Shown here piece after piece: positions 22,048 to 34,097 of a stretch of 64,000 nt of DNA; position 1 is the stretch's first letter, and every line of letters starts with the position of its first letter. The translations under genes and the position numbers were made by a program. A model generated the notes under the pieces. The model was given only the letters and a program-made list of their open reading frames with translations, made no database searches and was not told the DNA's origin. The DNA is from Craspedostauros australis (Eukaryota > Bacillariophyta > Bacillariophyceae > Mastogloiales > Achnanthaceae): assembly GCA_026770025.1 (NCBI GenBank), contig JAMXDE010000005.1, forward strand, positions 2,852,001 to 2,916,000, given 5' to 3'.

Positions 22048-24222
22048 GAGAATGCGTCCGGACGCAAGAAAAACGTCATTATGGATATCTCCACGTCTCG
22101 AGAGAGCTGGTCGGGACGCTCGACTCCGTCATTGTTGTGCATGTGTGGTGGTGCATTGTGGGAGTGGGAAAGATGGGGAGCATGCCACGGATAAGTATGC
22201 TCACGCGGTGTTACCTTCCATTCTATTTCCAATGCCGCAGGAGCGCGGAGAGGGAGAGCATCGCTTGCAACTTGTGACGCACTTCCCTCTATTTGGAGGC
22301 ATCTGGGCGCGTTGGAGTCTGTGACATCTGCACAACAGGGGAAGCTGCAAATGGGTTGGCTCTTCATGCTCGCGCAGTTTTCGATAGTCATTGGAGACGA
22401 GAACAGAGCAGAGGAGAGAAGGCGGTTGGATCGACTTGGAACATCGAGAGGGTTTATCAGAGCGCAGAGAAGTCGAGAGAAAGATGCAAATAAGGCTGTC
22501 TCTCAAGAGAGAGGGAGAGTAGATCGCCGAGTCCTCCTGGCTGCGGTGCGTGTCTTCGAATGTCGGAAACGTTGGGAACAGCATCCGCAATCGCAGTGGC
22601 AGCCGCCGTGGGTTTGGCGCAACCAGACCGATTCACCAAGAGCATCCTGGAAGATGATCGGTGGTTTGGAGGCTGATCTTGTTCCTTCACGTCACCGATC
22701 TCTCTCTCTCTCTCCTTCCTCTCCCCGCGCGCAGGAGACATCACGACATCTGTGATGCTGTTCCGTGAAGTTGCATGACAACGTGTGAAGAGCTGTGTTG
22801 GATGTGTGATAGTGCCAATCGGACAGAGACGGTGGTCATGTTTGCCTGTGGCGTTTGGGCTGTTGTTCCCTGTGTTGGACATCACCTCGCCGTGCAATGC
22901 GCAGGCACTTTGCCCGGATGCACCTCTCAGGTACTCTCGCTCTTTCGCGGCTCGCACAGCAAAAGCGTGTGCAGGTTGATACTGGAGGGGCTCTTGGCTT
23001 GAACATCTTTGAACATCTCCGAAGCGGTTTTTCGTCCCCTCTCTTGGGTACGGTGACACCGCTCTCTCAATCATGCCTGGGACGACAAGAATGCGACTTT
23101 TCCAGTGCCCACGCGCCGTCCATTTGCGTTTACCCTCTTCCTTCGATGTTGGTTGGGGCAAAGAAGGCGGGAAAGGAACAGTCAGGATTTCCGTCGACTG
23201 CTTCCTTCCCAAGCGAACTCGAACAACAATGAACAAATTCGACGCGTAGGATGTCGCAGGATTCGCAAGAGACACAATTGCCAGAGACACAGGAGTTCCA
23301 TCGTCATAACTGCTCTCCACACACAACGCGATTAGTACGTGTAAGTGTACGGTCAAGTCCCCTTGCGATGTGACGGGGAACAGCGCCGAAATAGCACTCG
23401 TGCAACTCTCGTTCGGTTTGTCGGCGAAGTGGAACGAAAGTGAAGTGATAACCGGAAATGGACGCGACCTCTCGTGGACGCGACCTCTTGTGGACGCGAA
23501 CATTGGTGCAGGCGCTTGATGGGTGACACGCGCTGACTACCGAAAGAGAGCACAGAGAGCACCCACGAACACGGAGAGAGGTCCACGTTTGTGCCTCCAG
23601 GACCATCGTGGATCACTGTCTCCGTACACCCCGTCACGCTCTCCCTCGTGTTACGGTTACCACTTTTCAATGCGACACCACAGCCCAATGAGTTCGACAA
23701 GGGGGACAGACACGAACGAAGAAACGAACGACCACGAACAACGCACACATACAAGGTGTTTTCGCCCACGACATGCGCCCCCAAAACCACATCTGGTGAC
23801 GCTGACACGGCAGTTCAACACGAACATCCTCATTGATCCGTTGTGCCGCCCTCTCGAGCATTCGATAAATTTACCGCCCCTCTCGGCCTCGCCACAACAA
23901 ACAGCTGCATTCCACGGTCGCTTCGTTTCCGCAAACACAACCACCTCCACCCCACACAATCAACATAGGCATCAACATAGACATCGACCTGCGGCGCCGT
24001 TCACGACAAAAACGCCATCTCTCTCCAATCTTGTGCCTCCAGCCTCAACCATCATCAAACCACAAGCACTCACAAAATCAAAACACTCACAAACCAAAAC
24101 CTCACAAAAACAAAATCACACCAAAGCCATCCAAAGCAAGCATAAACTCGAGCAACGCGAACACAACAACAACAACAACAACACAAAGCAACGCAACCAC
24201 CATCATTCCACAGCATCCCAAC
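22048..24222. other. Upstream region of the HSF gene, no gene recognised
   Basis: A minus-strand open frame of 348 codons (22457-23503) has no motif, skewed composition and no leader, and is not called. CT-rich tracts occur at 22700-22716. A TGGACGCGACCTCT repeat occurs twice near 23470-23500. The last 200 bases are AAC/ACA-rich and form the presumed HSF leader. Confidence 0.5.
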
Positions 24223-24996
24223 ATGTCATCCACGCCAACATCACCAGTTCAATCGCCGGCCGCTTCGCCGACGATGTCTCCACGCCCGTCGCCGTCGCCC
24301 ACACGATCGGCGACGACAGCGAAGACAGCGACCAAAGCGCATCCCAACAACGAACGCAAGAAGCAGGCCGTGCTCAACAAGTTCCTCACGAAGTCGTACC
24401 ACATGATCGATCAGTGCGATCCAGAAATCGCGGGGTGGTCAACCTCGGGAGACAGCTTCACCGTGAGGGACGTGGAGAGCTTCGAACGCCAGGTGCTGCC
24501 GCAGTACTTCAACCACTCCAAGTTCTCCAGCTTCACCAGGCAGCTCAACTTCTACGGCTTCCAGAAGATCAGGCTGGATGCTGACCTGCAGCGCAACAAC
24601 TCCTCTGTCCGGTTCTACCACGAGAACTTCCAACGCGGCAAGCCAGATCTGCTGCAGAAGATCAGCCGCACCACCGCCAAGGTCGCCATCCAAGCAGCAT
24701 CGTCCAACGATCAGATAGAGGCCCTCAAGACTGAGGTGGCGCAGCTCCACGAGCAGCTCCATGACCTCAACAACAGACTGGATGAGAGAGTGGACATGAT
24801 GGCAGCGGCAATCAAGACGGACTACGCCATCCGCATGCAGAAGATGGAGGCGGCATACGCCGACCTTTACGCCTCCATGATGCTGCGATCTGCCCCCATC
24901 ACTATCGCCTCCTCGCCCGTGCTGACAACCACAGCGCTCCCGAAGACAATGAAATCAGAAGACATCGCCAGATACCTGCGATCGACACGAGCATGA
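24223..24996 (+). CDS. Heat shock factor-type transcription factor
   Basis: 257 residues. A Ser/Pro/Thr-rich N-terminus (1-45) precedes the HSF DNA-binding winged helix at about 48-148: FLTKSYHMID, WSTSGDSFTVRD, LPQYFNHSKFSSFTRQLNFYGFQK (recognition helix about 102-115) and FYHENFQRGKPDLL. Residues 162-197 form a heptad-rich coiled coil, in the place of the HR-A/B oligomerisation region. No clear HR-C or activation domain is seen and the protein is shorter than animal HSFs, as is common in the expanded diatom HSF family. ATG 24223 was chosen over upstream in-frame non-ATG codons because the preceding 200 bases are an AAC/CAA leader. Function: nuclear binding to inverted nGAAn elements; the target genes are unknown. 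Confidence 0.93.
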   Translation: MSSTPTSPVQSPAASPTMSPRPSPSPTRSATTAKTATKAHPNNERKKQAVLNKFLTKSYHMIDQCDPEIAGWSTSGDSFTVRDVESFERQVLPQYFNHSKFSSFTRQLNFYGFQKIRLDADLQRNNSSVRFYHENFQRGKPDLLQKISRTTAKVAIQAASSNDQIEALKTEVAQLHEQLHDLNNRLDERVDMMAAAIKTDYAIRMQKMEAAYADLYASMMLRSAPITIASSPVLTTTALPKTMKSEDIARYLRSTRA

Positions 24997-26819
24997 ATGT
25001 TGGAGGGGACGTCTCTCTCTCTCTAGAGTAGGGCAGATCAAGGCAATTCAGCATCATATGATACATACATAATGGTATATTAAGATTACCGGTAACATAT
25101 TTCACGATTACCGCAGTACCTGTACAACACTTCATACCGTTGCTGCGTAAGCTGTCGGCAACGCCTCTTCTCCGCTCCTCCATGTGCGGTAGCAACACGC
25201 TTACGAACACGCTTTCTCTCTCTCTCTCTGGGCTGGCGCAGATCGCACGGCTGGCTTCTGGTTGCGGCGGAGTCTCATGATCATGTTGAAAGTACAACCG
25301 CAAGGGAGGAGATCAAGAGCGAGTATCCCAGCTGCTATCCGCCGAGACACAATGCTTCTCATTGGACCTCTCCCAAGACAGACTTCATGCTGTCAGGATG
25401 CTTCGCAAGAAGCCGAAGCCTTGGTCGGATGGAGGAGGCATGAGATTCAAGAGAGAACGAGAGCCATCGAGATTCGAGGAGACTGTTGCATCTGCCGCAC
25501 TCTGCGACCCCAGCGCCATACATACCTACACACATATCACCAATCTTCGTGATGTTGGTGGCGATTTGGTGCCTCCTCTTGGTTGTGGACAGGCGTGGTA
25601 ACACGAATCAGTCCACGCGTGTTTCGGCCACGGAATCGTGTTTGTTCTTGGGAAGCCAAGTGAAGTCGCAAAGGATCCGCGCGTGGGACCTTTCGACGAT
25701 GGCGGTGTCCAAGTACAAGAATTATACATAGTCCAACGTACTGGGCTGTACCTGCCCATAAACGATGTCGCAGCATTCATGGTTGAGACGCGCGGAACTG
25801 TTGGGATCAAGTCGTGCCTTTGTTGTCCGTGATCATCACTCTTCTTCTTGGTTGCAAGTGAAGGTGTTTCCTTTCAGGCGTGCCTCCTCACACAATTGAG
25901 ATGCGGCCGCAGTGAATAGCAACTGTTGCGAAACACGAATAGAGCATGTAACGACCAGCGCAGTTATTGCACAAATCGTGCCAATGGATTCCTCCATGTT
26001 GTTTTGGTTGCATCAATCTTCGGTCGGGAGGCACAGCATGGCAGCAGTAGGCAACCAAGTATGTTTGGCTCACACGAACTACACACGTGATGCTCGCTGA
26101 CTCCCGCCCCCAAAGCGGCTCTTCCGTCTCTTGGACAGGAGGTCTCCCATGCTTTGCGACGCGCAGCAGCATCACATGAAAATGCAACCACACGAATGTT
26201 AGATATCCCTGCTCTTGCAGTGACCTCTTCTCATCACGCTGCTGCAGTTGATGCATCTTGAGGCGTGCTTGTGTGCAGTTTGCTTGCTAATCTGCTGTTC
26301 ATGGGTACGTGGCTGAAGCACGATGTGTACTATTGCAAGATGTATGTTTGCATTGCGAACAGATAGCCGAGCTCTTCGTTTGAGACACTCCCTGGCGTCA
26401 TTCGCTGTCAGATGTCAAGTGTCAAGTGTGCGGATGGCCTTCGCAGCAACCCTCTTTCCGCCTCTCACTTTGGTAGAACAATATCTTGGATGATCTCGCT
26501 ATCTCCTGCCACACCATTCGCTTTGCAACATGTAATGACATCATCATGGCCGCCATTTCCACGTTGTTCCTTGGCCAGCACAAGAGAACAGCAAGAAGAG
26601 TGTAGGCACGAGCATTGTAGTTCGTACCCGCGCAGAGAGCCGGATCGCAAATGGTGTGCAGAATGGACCAATACAACGGAACATGAGCAAACTACGAGCA
26701 CACTGCGAGTCTGTATGGTATGGCAGGTATAGACGGAACAGGCGCACTTGTACATGTCCATGGTTGTGTCCGTACGTTTGTGTGCTACCGCAAGTTCTCT
26801 GCTCTAAACATTAACCACT
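24997..26819. other. Convergent intergenic region, no gene recognised
   Basis: Lies between the 3' ends of the HSF gene and SDE2. Short CT microsatellites at 25011-25025 and 25204-25220. Open frames are short and motif-free. Confidence 0.55.
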
Positions 26820-28649
26820 CTACAGGAAGAAGTTCTTGGCGCGCACCTTCTGCGGGTAGTCCTTGCGCTGCAACCCCTTGAGTGAGAACAACCGCTCGGC
26901 ACGTTCGGTGAGCGATCCGCCGCACTTGACGCGCAGGGCGAGCAAGGCGCTCTTCAGCCGATCCAGACCCAAGGCTTCGAGTTGCGCAACCGAATCGATC
27001 TCATCCAGATCCAACAGTTCGGGTTTGGCTTCGGCTTTGACCTCCGTCGTTGTCTCAGCGCGGGCCTTCTTGTTGGTGCCTTCTTGTGGCGGAGGTGTGG
27101 CGCTGCTGACACTCGCTTCTTCCGCCTTTTTATCACTTGGCGTGGTGATCGCCAAGAATTCTCCAACAGCCTTGACCATCTTTGCACCCTTGCCGGATTT
27201 GCAGTACTTGCAATCCTTCTGCGTTGTGCGAACCTCGAGGGCGACTTCTTGATTGCAGCTGAAGGCAGGGAACAGGATCTGCGCTCCCTGTCGCTGCTGC
27301 TGTTCCTTCTTCGTGCTCGTCTTCGTACCATCATCGACGGTGAAGGCCGTTCCCAGATGCTTCCCGTTGACGGCGAACGAGATGGTGCCGTCGGAGATGC
27401 TGTAGTAACAACCCAGGACGTCGCCTGGCTTGGCGGGATTCTTGAGCTGCGCGCCGTAGGCTTCTTCCGATCCAGCGTGGAACTTGAGCTGCCTGCAGGG
27501 ATCGAAGCCGTAGCTTGCGGCATCGTCACCCACCCCATCGCCTGTTTCATCGTTGGGTGAGAATCGTCCCTTGCCCGCATCCGATGATGACGACGACGAT
27601 GATGCGTCAACACCACTCGCGGAAGTTGTAGCAGCAGTTGTCGAAGGGCCACCCAACAACGACGCCCAACCGATCTGCGCAAGTCCACCGGTGATGAGCT
27701 TGACCTCGTAGTACAGGGTGACGTTGTTGGGGATCTGCTTGTCAAGAACCAAGGCTGCGGTTCCGAATTCAGACTTTGATTGGACATTGAGAATGGATGC
27801 AGGCGAGGCGGTGGCTTTCTGCTCGCCATCATCCAGGACGACGACATCGCCGGAGAGGGTGACGAGAGAATCGGGCTGATCGGTGTCCTGCACGGCCGGG
27901 TAATCAGAGCGATCAACGCCGTCCTTGCCGTTGCCGTTCGCATCGGCATCCAGACGCTTTCGCTTCTTGGAGTCCAATCCCTGACGGATGGCGTCCTTCA
28001 AGGAGGTCTGCATGGAAGTCGACGCCGTCTTGGCCTGATCGGCGTAATGGGTGACGGAGTCCTGATACACCCGCTCCTTGTCCTTCTTGCGCTGATTCCT
28101 GGCATCCTCCTCCTTCTGGATCTGCTGGAACTGGCGCTTGATGCGCGACGTGGCCTTGTTGGAGATGTCTGCCCATGTGGGCACCATGAGATGCCAGTTG
28201 TAAATGCCGGACGGCGTCTTCCACAGATCCTCCTCGTCCACCTTGATGCCGTTCTTCTCCTTGCGCTGCCGCTCGCGCCATCGACGCAGCTTGATCTCGT
28301 CGTTGACATGACGCAACCGACGGCCCTGCAGATCGCGGCAGGCACCAAAGTCGGTCGTGAGGTTGGCTCCGGCCTGACGCGACTGTCCCTTGAGCAAGGT
28401 CCCGAATCCGCCCTTGCCACCGCGCACGCCCGACTTGACGCGCACGGTGCAGAACGGGTCGCTGACATGCGTCACCTCCAGCAGATGGGCCGGCCATCCC
28501 GTGCGTTGCGCGATCTCGCGGATCGCATCGGACGCGAATGCGATGGCATGTGTGCGGTCCTGAAAGCGCACGAGCAGCTGTCTGTGCGGGGCGTCCGCGA
28601 ATGCCGTCGTCGCCGCGGTTGGTGTGGAAATCGCGACCGTCGCGCTCAT
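26820..28649 (-). CDS. SDE2: SDE2 homologue with an inserted SPRY domain
   Basis: 609 residues from ATG 28649, which follows an AACAAGAACAACAACA leader; an upstream in-frame GTG is not used. Residues about 20-78 are the ubiquitin-like Sde2 N-terminus, ending in Gly77-Gly78 followed by KGGFGTLLKG. GG-KGGFG is the known processing site at which a deubiquitinase releases the active C-terminal part. The family motif continues with ACRDLQGRRLRHVNDE (about 103-118). A basic coiled region (165-232, KKRKR) is a likely nuclear signal. Residues about 295-475 are a SPRY fold (YYEVKLITGG, IGWAS, GDVLGCYYS, ISFAVNGKHLG, LFPAFSCN). Residues 552-590 (LEALGLDRLKSALLAL, CGGSLTERAERLF) match the SAP-like SDE2 C-terminus. 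SDE2 proteins act in pre-mRNA splicing and in replication-stress responses. The yeast and human proteins I know lack SPRY. Confidence 0.92.
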   Translation of the reverse strand: MSATVAISTPTAATTAFADAPHRQLLVRFQDRTHAIAFASDAIREIAQRTGWPAHLLEVTHVSDPFCTVRVKSGVRGGKGGFGTLLKGQSRQAGANLTTDFGACRDLQGRRLRHVNDEIKLRRWRERQRKEKNGIKVDEEDLWKTPSGIYNWHLMVPTWADISNKATSRIKRQFQQIQKEEDARNQRKKDKERVYQDSVTHYADQAKTASTSMQTSLKDAIRQGLDSKKRKRLDADANGNGKDGVDRSDYPAVQDTDQPDSLVTLSGDVVVLDDGEQKATASPASILNVQSKSEFGTAALVLDKQIPNNVTLYYEVKLITGGLAQIGWASLLGGPSTTAATTSASGVDASSSSSSSDAGKGRFSPNDETGDGVGDDAASYGFDPCRQLKFHAGSEEAYGAQLKNPAKPGDVLGCYYSISDGTISFAVNGKHLGTAFTVDDGTKTSTKKEQQQRQGAQILFPAFSCNQEVALEVRTTQKDCKYCKSGKGAKMVKAVGEFLAITTPSDKKAEEASVSSATPPPQEGTNKKARAETTTEVKAEAKPELLDLDEIDSVAQLEALGLDRLKSALLALRVKCGGSLTERAERLFSLKGLQRKDYPQKVRAKNFFL

Positions 28650-29405
28650 TGTTGTTGTTCTTGTTGCTTTGCTACTGTCAATGCTGCTGTTGGTCTTGGT
28701 CTCTGGAAGTCGGTGGTGGACGTGTCGTTCGGGCAGTGGGAACAATGGTGTGATGCGCTCTGGGTGCACCTGAGGAACATGTTGTCATGTGTGGTTATCG
28801 CAAAAAATGTTGTTTTGGTTTGGTTGGTTTGTGTTGGTCTGATGAGAATTGGTCGAAGTAATCGATAATGTGCAAGTGACTCACTCATCAACAAGACTGA
28901 GCCTCCACGGGTTAACGGTTTCGGTTACTTTCGGGAAACAACCGATGTTTCCAATTCGCCAAAATGACGAGATGAAAGACCAAGGACGAAAGACAACGAT
29001 GAGTAGCGACGACAACGATGAGCAACGACAAGAATGTAGCACGAACAAGCAAACAGGCGAACTTCCACACGAAAGCAAAGCGACAAGCAAGATCCTCGGG
29101 CAGACCGCAGCAGAGGCACATCCCAACACCTGTCCTCCTCGGCACGAGTAGCGTATTCAGCTGCAGCATCGTGCCTACAACCAACCAGTGCTTGTGACAT
29201 CTCTTCGCCGTCCGAGTTGCACATCTCTGATCAAACCAGCAACAGAGGAGACCAGCAACGGAATCAAGAAGGATCCGCATTGCATTGAATCTCGGTGCAT
29301 CGCATTGGAAACTTGTTGACAAGCCAACCTCCTGCAAAGCACAGACCGCATTGCGCAAGGAAGCATTCGCACGACTCCAGCGGAGTTACAAGCAACATAG
29401 CCACC
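28650..29405. promoter_or_regulatory. Divergent promoter between SDE2 and the tepsin-like gene
   Basis: 756 bases separate the two starts. The SDE2 side ends in a CAA-rich leader and the tepsin side in a GCCACCATGG start context. No TATA box or other element stands out. Confidence 0.5.
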
Positions 29406-32102
29406 ATGGATCGCCAGCTGCTTGCCCGTGCCACCGAGAGCACCGATGCCCCAACCCCAGGGTACATGTACCTGGACATCGCGAAGAACGCAGCCTCCAA
29501 CCCGGCCGTGTGTCAGGAGGTCGCCGTCTTCCTCACCAGGAGGCTCAGCAACAAGAACAACCCCAACGTCAAGTACAAGTGCCTCAAGGTCATCGCCAAG
29601 ACGGCGACGTCGCCCTACCTGCGCGGCCAGTTCAAGAGGGCCGTGAGCCAGGACCCGTCCGCCGTGGGGGCCATCCGCGAGGCGCTGCAGTTCCGAGGTC
29701 GCCCGGATCCCGTGCGCGGCGATGAGCCATTCGAACGTGTGCGCACGGCTGCCAAGGAGGCGCTCGATGCCATCTACAGCGACACTCCTGCTGACAACGG
29801 TGGCGGCAATCCGCCGTTCGCCACGTCCATGTCGGGCTACGGCAGCCAGTCGCAGGCAGGAGGCTACGGTGGTGGCTACGGCGGTGCCGCGGGCGGCGCC
29901 CCACCTCCCAGCAGCTCCATGCCCGGCAGCTCCGGTCGCCGCATGGAGGGCATCGGAAATCCCATGTTCCAGGATCCGCGCCTGCAGCAGACCAGTGCCG
30001 GTGGCGCTCCGGGCATTAGCGGCGTCACGATCGGCGACGTCGTGCGGGAGGCCAAGGATACGGTCGTGGGCATGATCAAGGATCCGCTGGCAAAGAACGC
30101 CAACGTGCATGGCGGTGGACGTGTCGGCAGCATGCCCAGGCCGGGTGGTGCTGGTTCCTACGCGGGCGCAGGTGCCGTAAGTGTGATTGCTCTTCTCCAT
30201 GTTGCATCCTTTGCAGCATTCTTTTCGATCATGTCACGATGTCACCACGCAATCTGCAAGCAAAGACCAGGACAGTCACATCTGTTGCTCACACTCATTT
30301 CTCTTCATTGCGCTGTTTCATCCATTCACTCATGTTTTTGCCTTCGTTTGGATCTGAACCATGCTCGTTCATACTCCAATCCTGGAATGATTGAATTATC
30401 CATTGTTCACTCCAATCAATGACCTCAGCTTCCACCTGGACGCAACGAATTGGCGAATCAGACGGGTGGTCAGTGGACGATGGCGTCAAACCGCGGACCA
30501 AACGCCATCACCGCACCTGACAACTTCAACTCGACTCGTGATCAGGCCTACTTCAAGGCCAGAGACGGCGGTGGCAATGCATACGCTTGGGCGCAGGGCT
30601 CTGGTGCGGGCACCGGTACAGGTACCACGGGCGGTGTCGGTGGCAGCTGGGCATCATCTGGACCGGGCGTTGCGGCGCAAGCACGAGAGCCTTCCTATTC
30701 GACCGCATCGTACGGCAACACCTACCAGGCAACGCCATCGATCGGAATCTCCGGAGGAGCGGCAGCACCATCCGGCGGAGGAGGCAGCGCGCTTTCTGAT
30801 GGTTCCTACGAAAAGAACCTCATCATGGAGCTCTGTCCACCAGGCGGCATGAAGGCAGAGCCACCGCAGGACAAGCTCAACACATTCTCGCGATCCGTGT
30901 CCAACCTCAACGCCGATCTCGTCTGCCCAGCTCTCCTGGATTGCCTAGAGGAAGGACAGCCATGGATCATCCGTGCCAAGGCGCTGTGCGTCATCGAGGC
31001 TTGCATCAAGTTCGGTCAGAAGCCGGGAGCGCAGGTCAACGCCTACGCAGACTTCTTCCACGCATGTCAGGGCGAAATCACGCCGCTCATGTCGCACAAT
31101 CGCGCTGCCATCCGCGATCCAGCAACCCGCGTGGCCAAGCTGCTGGGAGTGGACGCATCGACGCAGCCAGCATCGGCGGCGCCATTGCAACCACAGGCCG
31201 CGCCCCCTCTTGCCGCTCCACCAGCAACAGCTCCACCGCCGCCAGCCGCCCCCGTCACCAACCTGCTTGACTTTGACAGTGCACCTCCCGCTGTTCCGAC
31301 AGCGCCACCGCCAGCTGTGGCACCACCGGCGGCGGCACCACCTGCTGCGAGCTCCGCCTCGTTGTTTGGTGGATTGACCATGTCCGGAGCACCACCAGCG
31401 GCCGCACCGCCTGCCCCCGCGGCTCCTGCACCTGCGGCGCCACCGGCTGCGCCAATGAGCGGCAATCTGCTCGACCTCATGGGGCAATCGGCCCAACCAG
31501 CTGCCGCAGCAGCGCCAACCCCAGCAGCAACCAGTGCACCAGTGACGCAGACAGCCAGTATGTTCGACAATATGTCTCTGAAGACGGCCGATGCGGTGGC
31601 ACCAGCAGCTCCGCAGGCAGCCGAAACAATCGCAGCATCAGCGGCACCGACCGGTTCAGCTTTCGGATTCATCAACCAGGCTGCACCGGCGGCAACTGCA
31701 CCAGCGCTTGCCGTTCCGGCGGCAGCAATGGCACCGGCGGCAACCGCAGCAGCTCCAGCTGCTACTGCCACTGCAGTGAATTCGTTTGATCCATTGAGCG
31801 GCGCAGCCACGCCAAACACAGCCCAGCGCATGATGCAGGTCTCGCCAGAGCAGATGCAGGCCATGGCCTACCAGCAGATGATGATGCAAAGGCAGATGCA
31901 AATGATGGCCTACCAGCAGCAGATGATGACGGCGCAGAAACGCGGATCGGGTGTCATGATGCCACCAGGAGGCATGGCGATGCCAAATCCTGGCATGAAC
32001 ATGAATTCATTCAACTTTGCGGCGCCTGCCAATACGCAGAGGCAGGACGACAAATCGTTCGACTTCGTCAAGGACGCCATCACGAGCGAGAAGAAGAAGT
32101 GA
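29406..32102 (+). CDS. Tepsin-like AP-4 accessory protein, ENTH plus VHS-like domains
   Basis: Two exons, 29406-30176 and 30429-32102, give 814 residues. The ATG sits in a perfect GCCACCATGG context. Residues 1-127 form an ENTH domain of the tepsin type: LLARATESTDAPTPGYMYLDIAK, KYKCLKVIAKT, and FRGRPDPVRGDEPFERVRTAAKEA followed by an IYSDT end. A Gly/Ser-rich linker carries the intron. Exon 2 has a second helical domain (about 395-490: LNTFSRSVSNLNADLVCPALLD, WIIRAKALCVIEACI, ATRVAKLLGVD) in the position of the tepsin VHS-like domain. An Ala/Pro-rich tail follows with short adaptor-like boxes (NLLDFDSAPP, SLFGGL, GNLLDLMGQ) and a Met/Gln-rich end. In animals and plants (MTV1), such proteins coat trans-Golgi vesicles with AP-4. 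Family assignment is by eye. Confidence 0.85.
30177..30428 (+). other. Spliceosomal intron in the tepsin-like gene
   Basis: GCC|GTAAGT donor at 30177 and CCTCAG|CT acceptor at 30428, 252 bases, phase 0. Splicing joins AGAGA to LPPGRNELANQ and keeps both long frames in register. Reading through the donor instead gives a hydrophobic tail and then a stop. Confidence 0.9.
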
Positions 32103-34097
32103 GCGTCTCATACGTATTGGTTGGTTATTGGTATGCGTGATTGAGCTGCTGCTTCCATCGCCGTATCAATGATACCACTGCTGACAAATTTGAACGATAG
32201 CAATGACGGCGGCGGTGTGATGACGAATAGCGACGACCTCATGAACACATCCCCATGTTATTGATGGAAGGAGCGAGAGCAAGCACCAGTCGAGTTGAGA
32301 GGTGGCGAGAAATGAAGCTGGGCCTTGTTCGTCTACCGCAGAATGAGGTTGAACTTGAGTAATGGAGATGGTATGTCTACTATAGAGAGCGATTGTCATC
32401 TGAACACGACCCCATCCCTTCATTTGTGTTGCTTTTGTTGCTCTCCTTCTCTTGCTGCAACATGATATTGAGGTCAGATTTATGGTGGTGGAAGATGAGG
32501 ATGGAGTAGCTGGTTGCGTCGCGAAATGTGTTGTCATGTCCGTGCCGCTTTGCAGCATGGCCGAATGATCAGGTTCGACCTTGTCCTCTTCAACTCACAC
32601 AAGGGCACGACCACGACCACAATCGTCAGGCAACGGATCTGTACAGACGTGTGGCACATGCATCCGCAAAAGGTCTGTAAAGTACTGACCGGGAGGAAAG
32701 CCAACGGCGGCCTCGAGGCGTTCTGCGCACAGCGGATGTCCATGGCAGTGAGGAAGAAGCAGTAAAAAATGGAACTGATCAAGGAGGTTCCACTGTTGGG
32801 GATGGTGCCGAAGAGGTGATTGTCCAACAGCACAGACGATGAATTTGGGGACCCGTTGATGCTGTCGTCCCCCTCTGTTGCAATTGCCTTCATTCATCTC
32901 TTGACGAGTTTGCCGCTGTGCGTACACAACACAACCATTGGTGGGTGGTATTCTATTATGATGCACCATTGATGCTGTCAGTAATCGCATCATGCGAGAG
33001 GAGGCGAAGTGATGTACGAAGATGAAGCGAGGAGAATGTTATGCCCCAGTTTGGCGTTTGCGGTATTATGACCATTGACGTTATCGCCAAAAATGAAAAA
33101 CCTTACGAAGTGACAAAAGGTGGAAGCTGATCGATTGTTTGTTCCGCCTTGTGGGCGTGCTGGTAGCACCATGCGAAGTGGTCGTAGTTCGCGGATGCCC
33201 GCAGCGGGTGGTTGTGCGCCACATTTGTGTTTTGGTTGGACTATTCCGCCGTTGACGTGTTGTGCGGGGCAGCTGGCGTGGGTCCCTTCTGCGTTACTTT
33301 GTGTTGTGGCGTGTTACGTCACGTGCGACATCAAAAGCGTTTCTCCGCCGACGAATCTTCGGCGCACTCATTCCGTCGCGTTCCAGAACTGTGGGCGAAT
33401 CTCCTCCTTTGTGAAATTTCAGCTGTCACACGTTGCGCGAAAAGCACAGCCAGCGCCTTGTTCTCCCATGTCCAACAGTCGATGAACAGGAAGACAGCAA
33501 CAGCGGATGAAAACAGAGTCACCAAACTCGTACCCAACATACTCTGCTCTACGAGCTACTCTATTGGTGTTCGCCCACCAAACCAGACGACTCTCTGGGA
33601 GTAGAGTATTGATCGGCGTTGCCGCAGACTGACTTCTGACGAACGATACCAGCACAGATACCAGCACAGATACCGGAACAAGCACCCAACACTCAACACT
33701 CAACACTCAACACACGACATTCACCATACCCAACAAACGAGTACGGCTTTGCGAACGTCCAAACAAGGCACATGTTCTACATACCATACGAGTAAAGAGC
33801 AAGGAAACGTTCATACTCAGAGAGCAAGAAGGAAGCAACAACTTACTGGACGCTACGAGCTATCGAAGGCCCCGTGTACGCAAGGACGCTCTGCACTGAA
33901 AACTGCAACAACGCCACAACGGCCTATTCGTCACTAGACGGTCGTTGGTCCCATCGAAGGCTCAGGCGTCCACACATCGAAAGGGTTAGTGAAGTCGCCG
34001 CTGCTTAGGAGCATCATCACATTGCAATTGCCATTGCCATCACTATCATTGTTTTTGCATTGATGCGCATGTTGCTTGTCCAAAGTCAGGAAGGTCC
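32103..34097. other. Intergenic, promoter region of the GARP gene
   Basis: No gene recognised. Short tandems near 33649-33715 (ATACCAGCACAG three times, then CAACACT four times). The GARP gene side holds two ACGAGTA sites (33737 and exact TACGAGTA at 33787) that recur upstream of other genes. Confidence 0.5.

Noticed and set aside
22457..23503. 348-codon minus-strand open frame upstream of HSF
   Set aside because: No motif, no leader, biased composition; more likely promoter/intergenic DNA.
26954..27949. 331-codon frame overlapping SDE2 on the same strand
   Set aside because: Shifted frame of the SDE2 gene, Arg/Ser-rich; SDE2 motifs are in the other frame.
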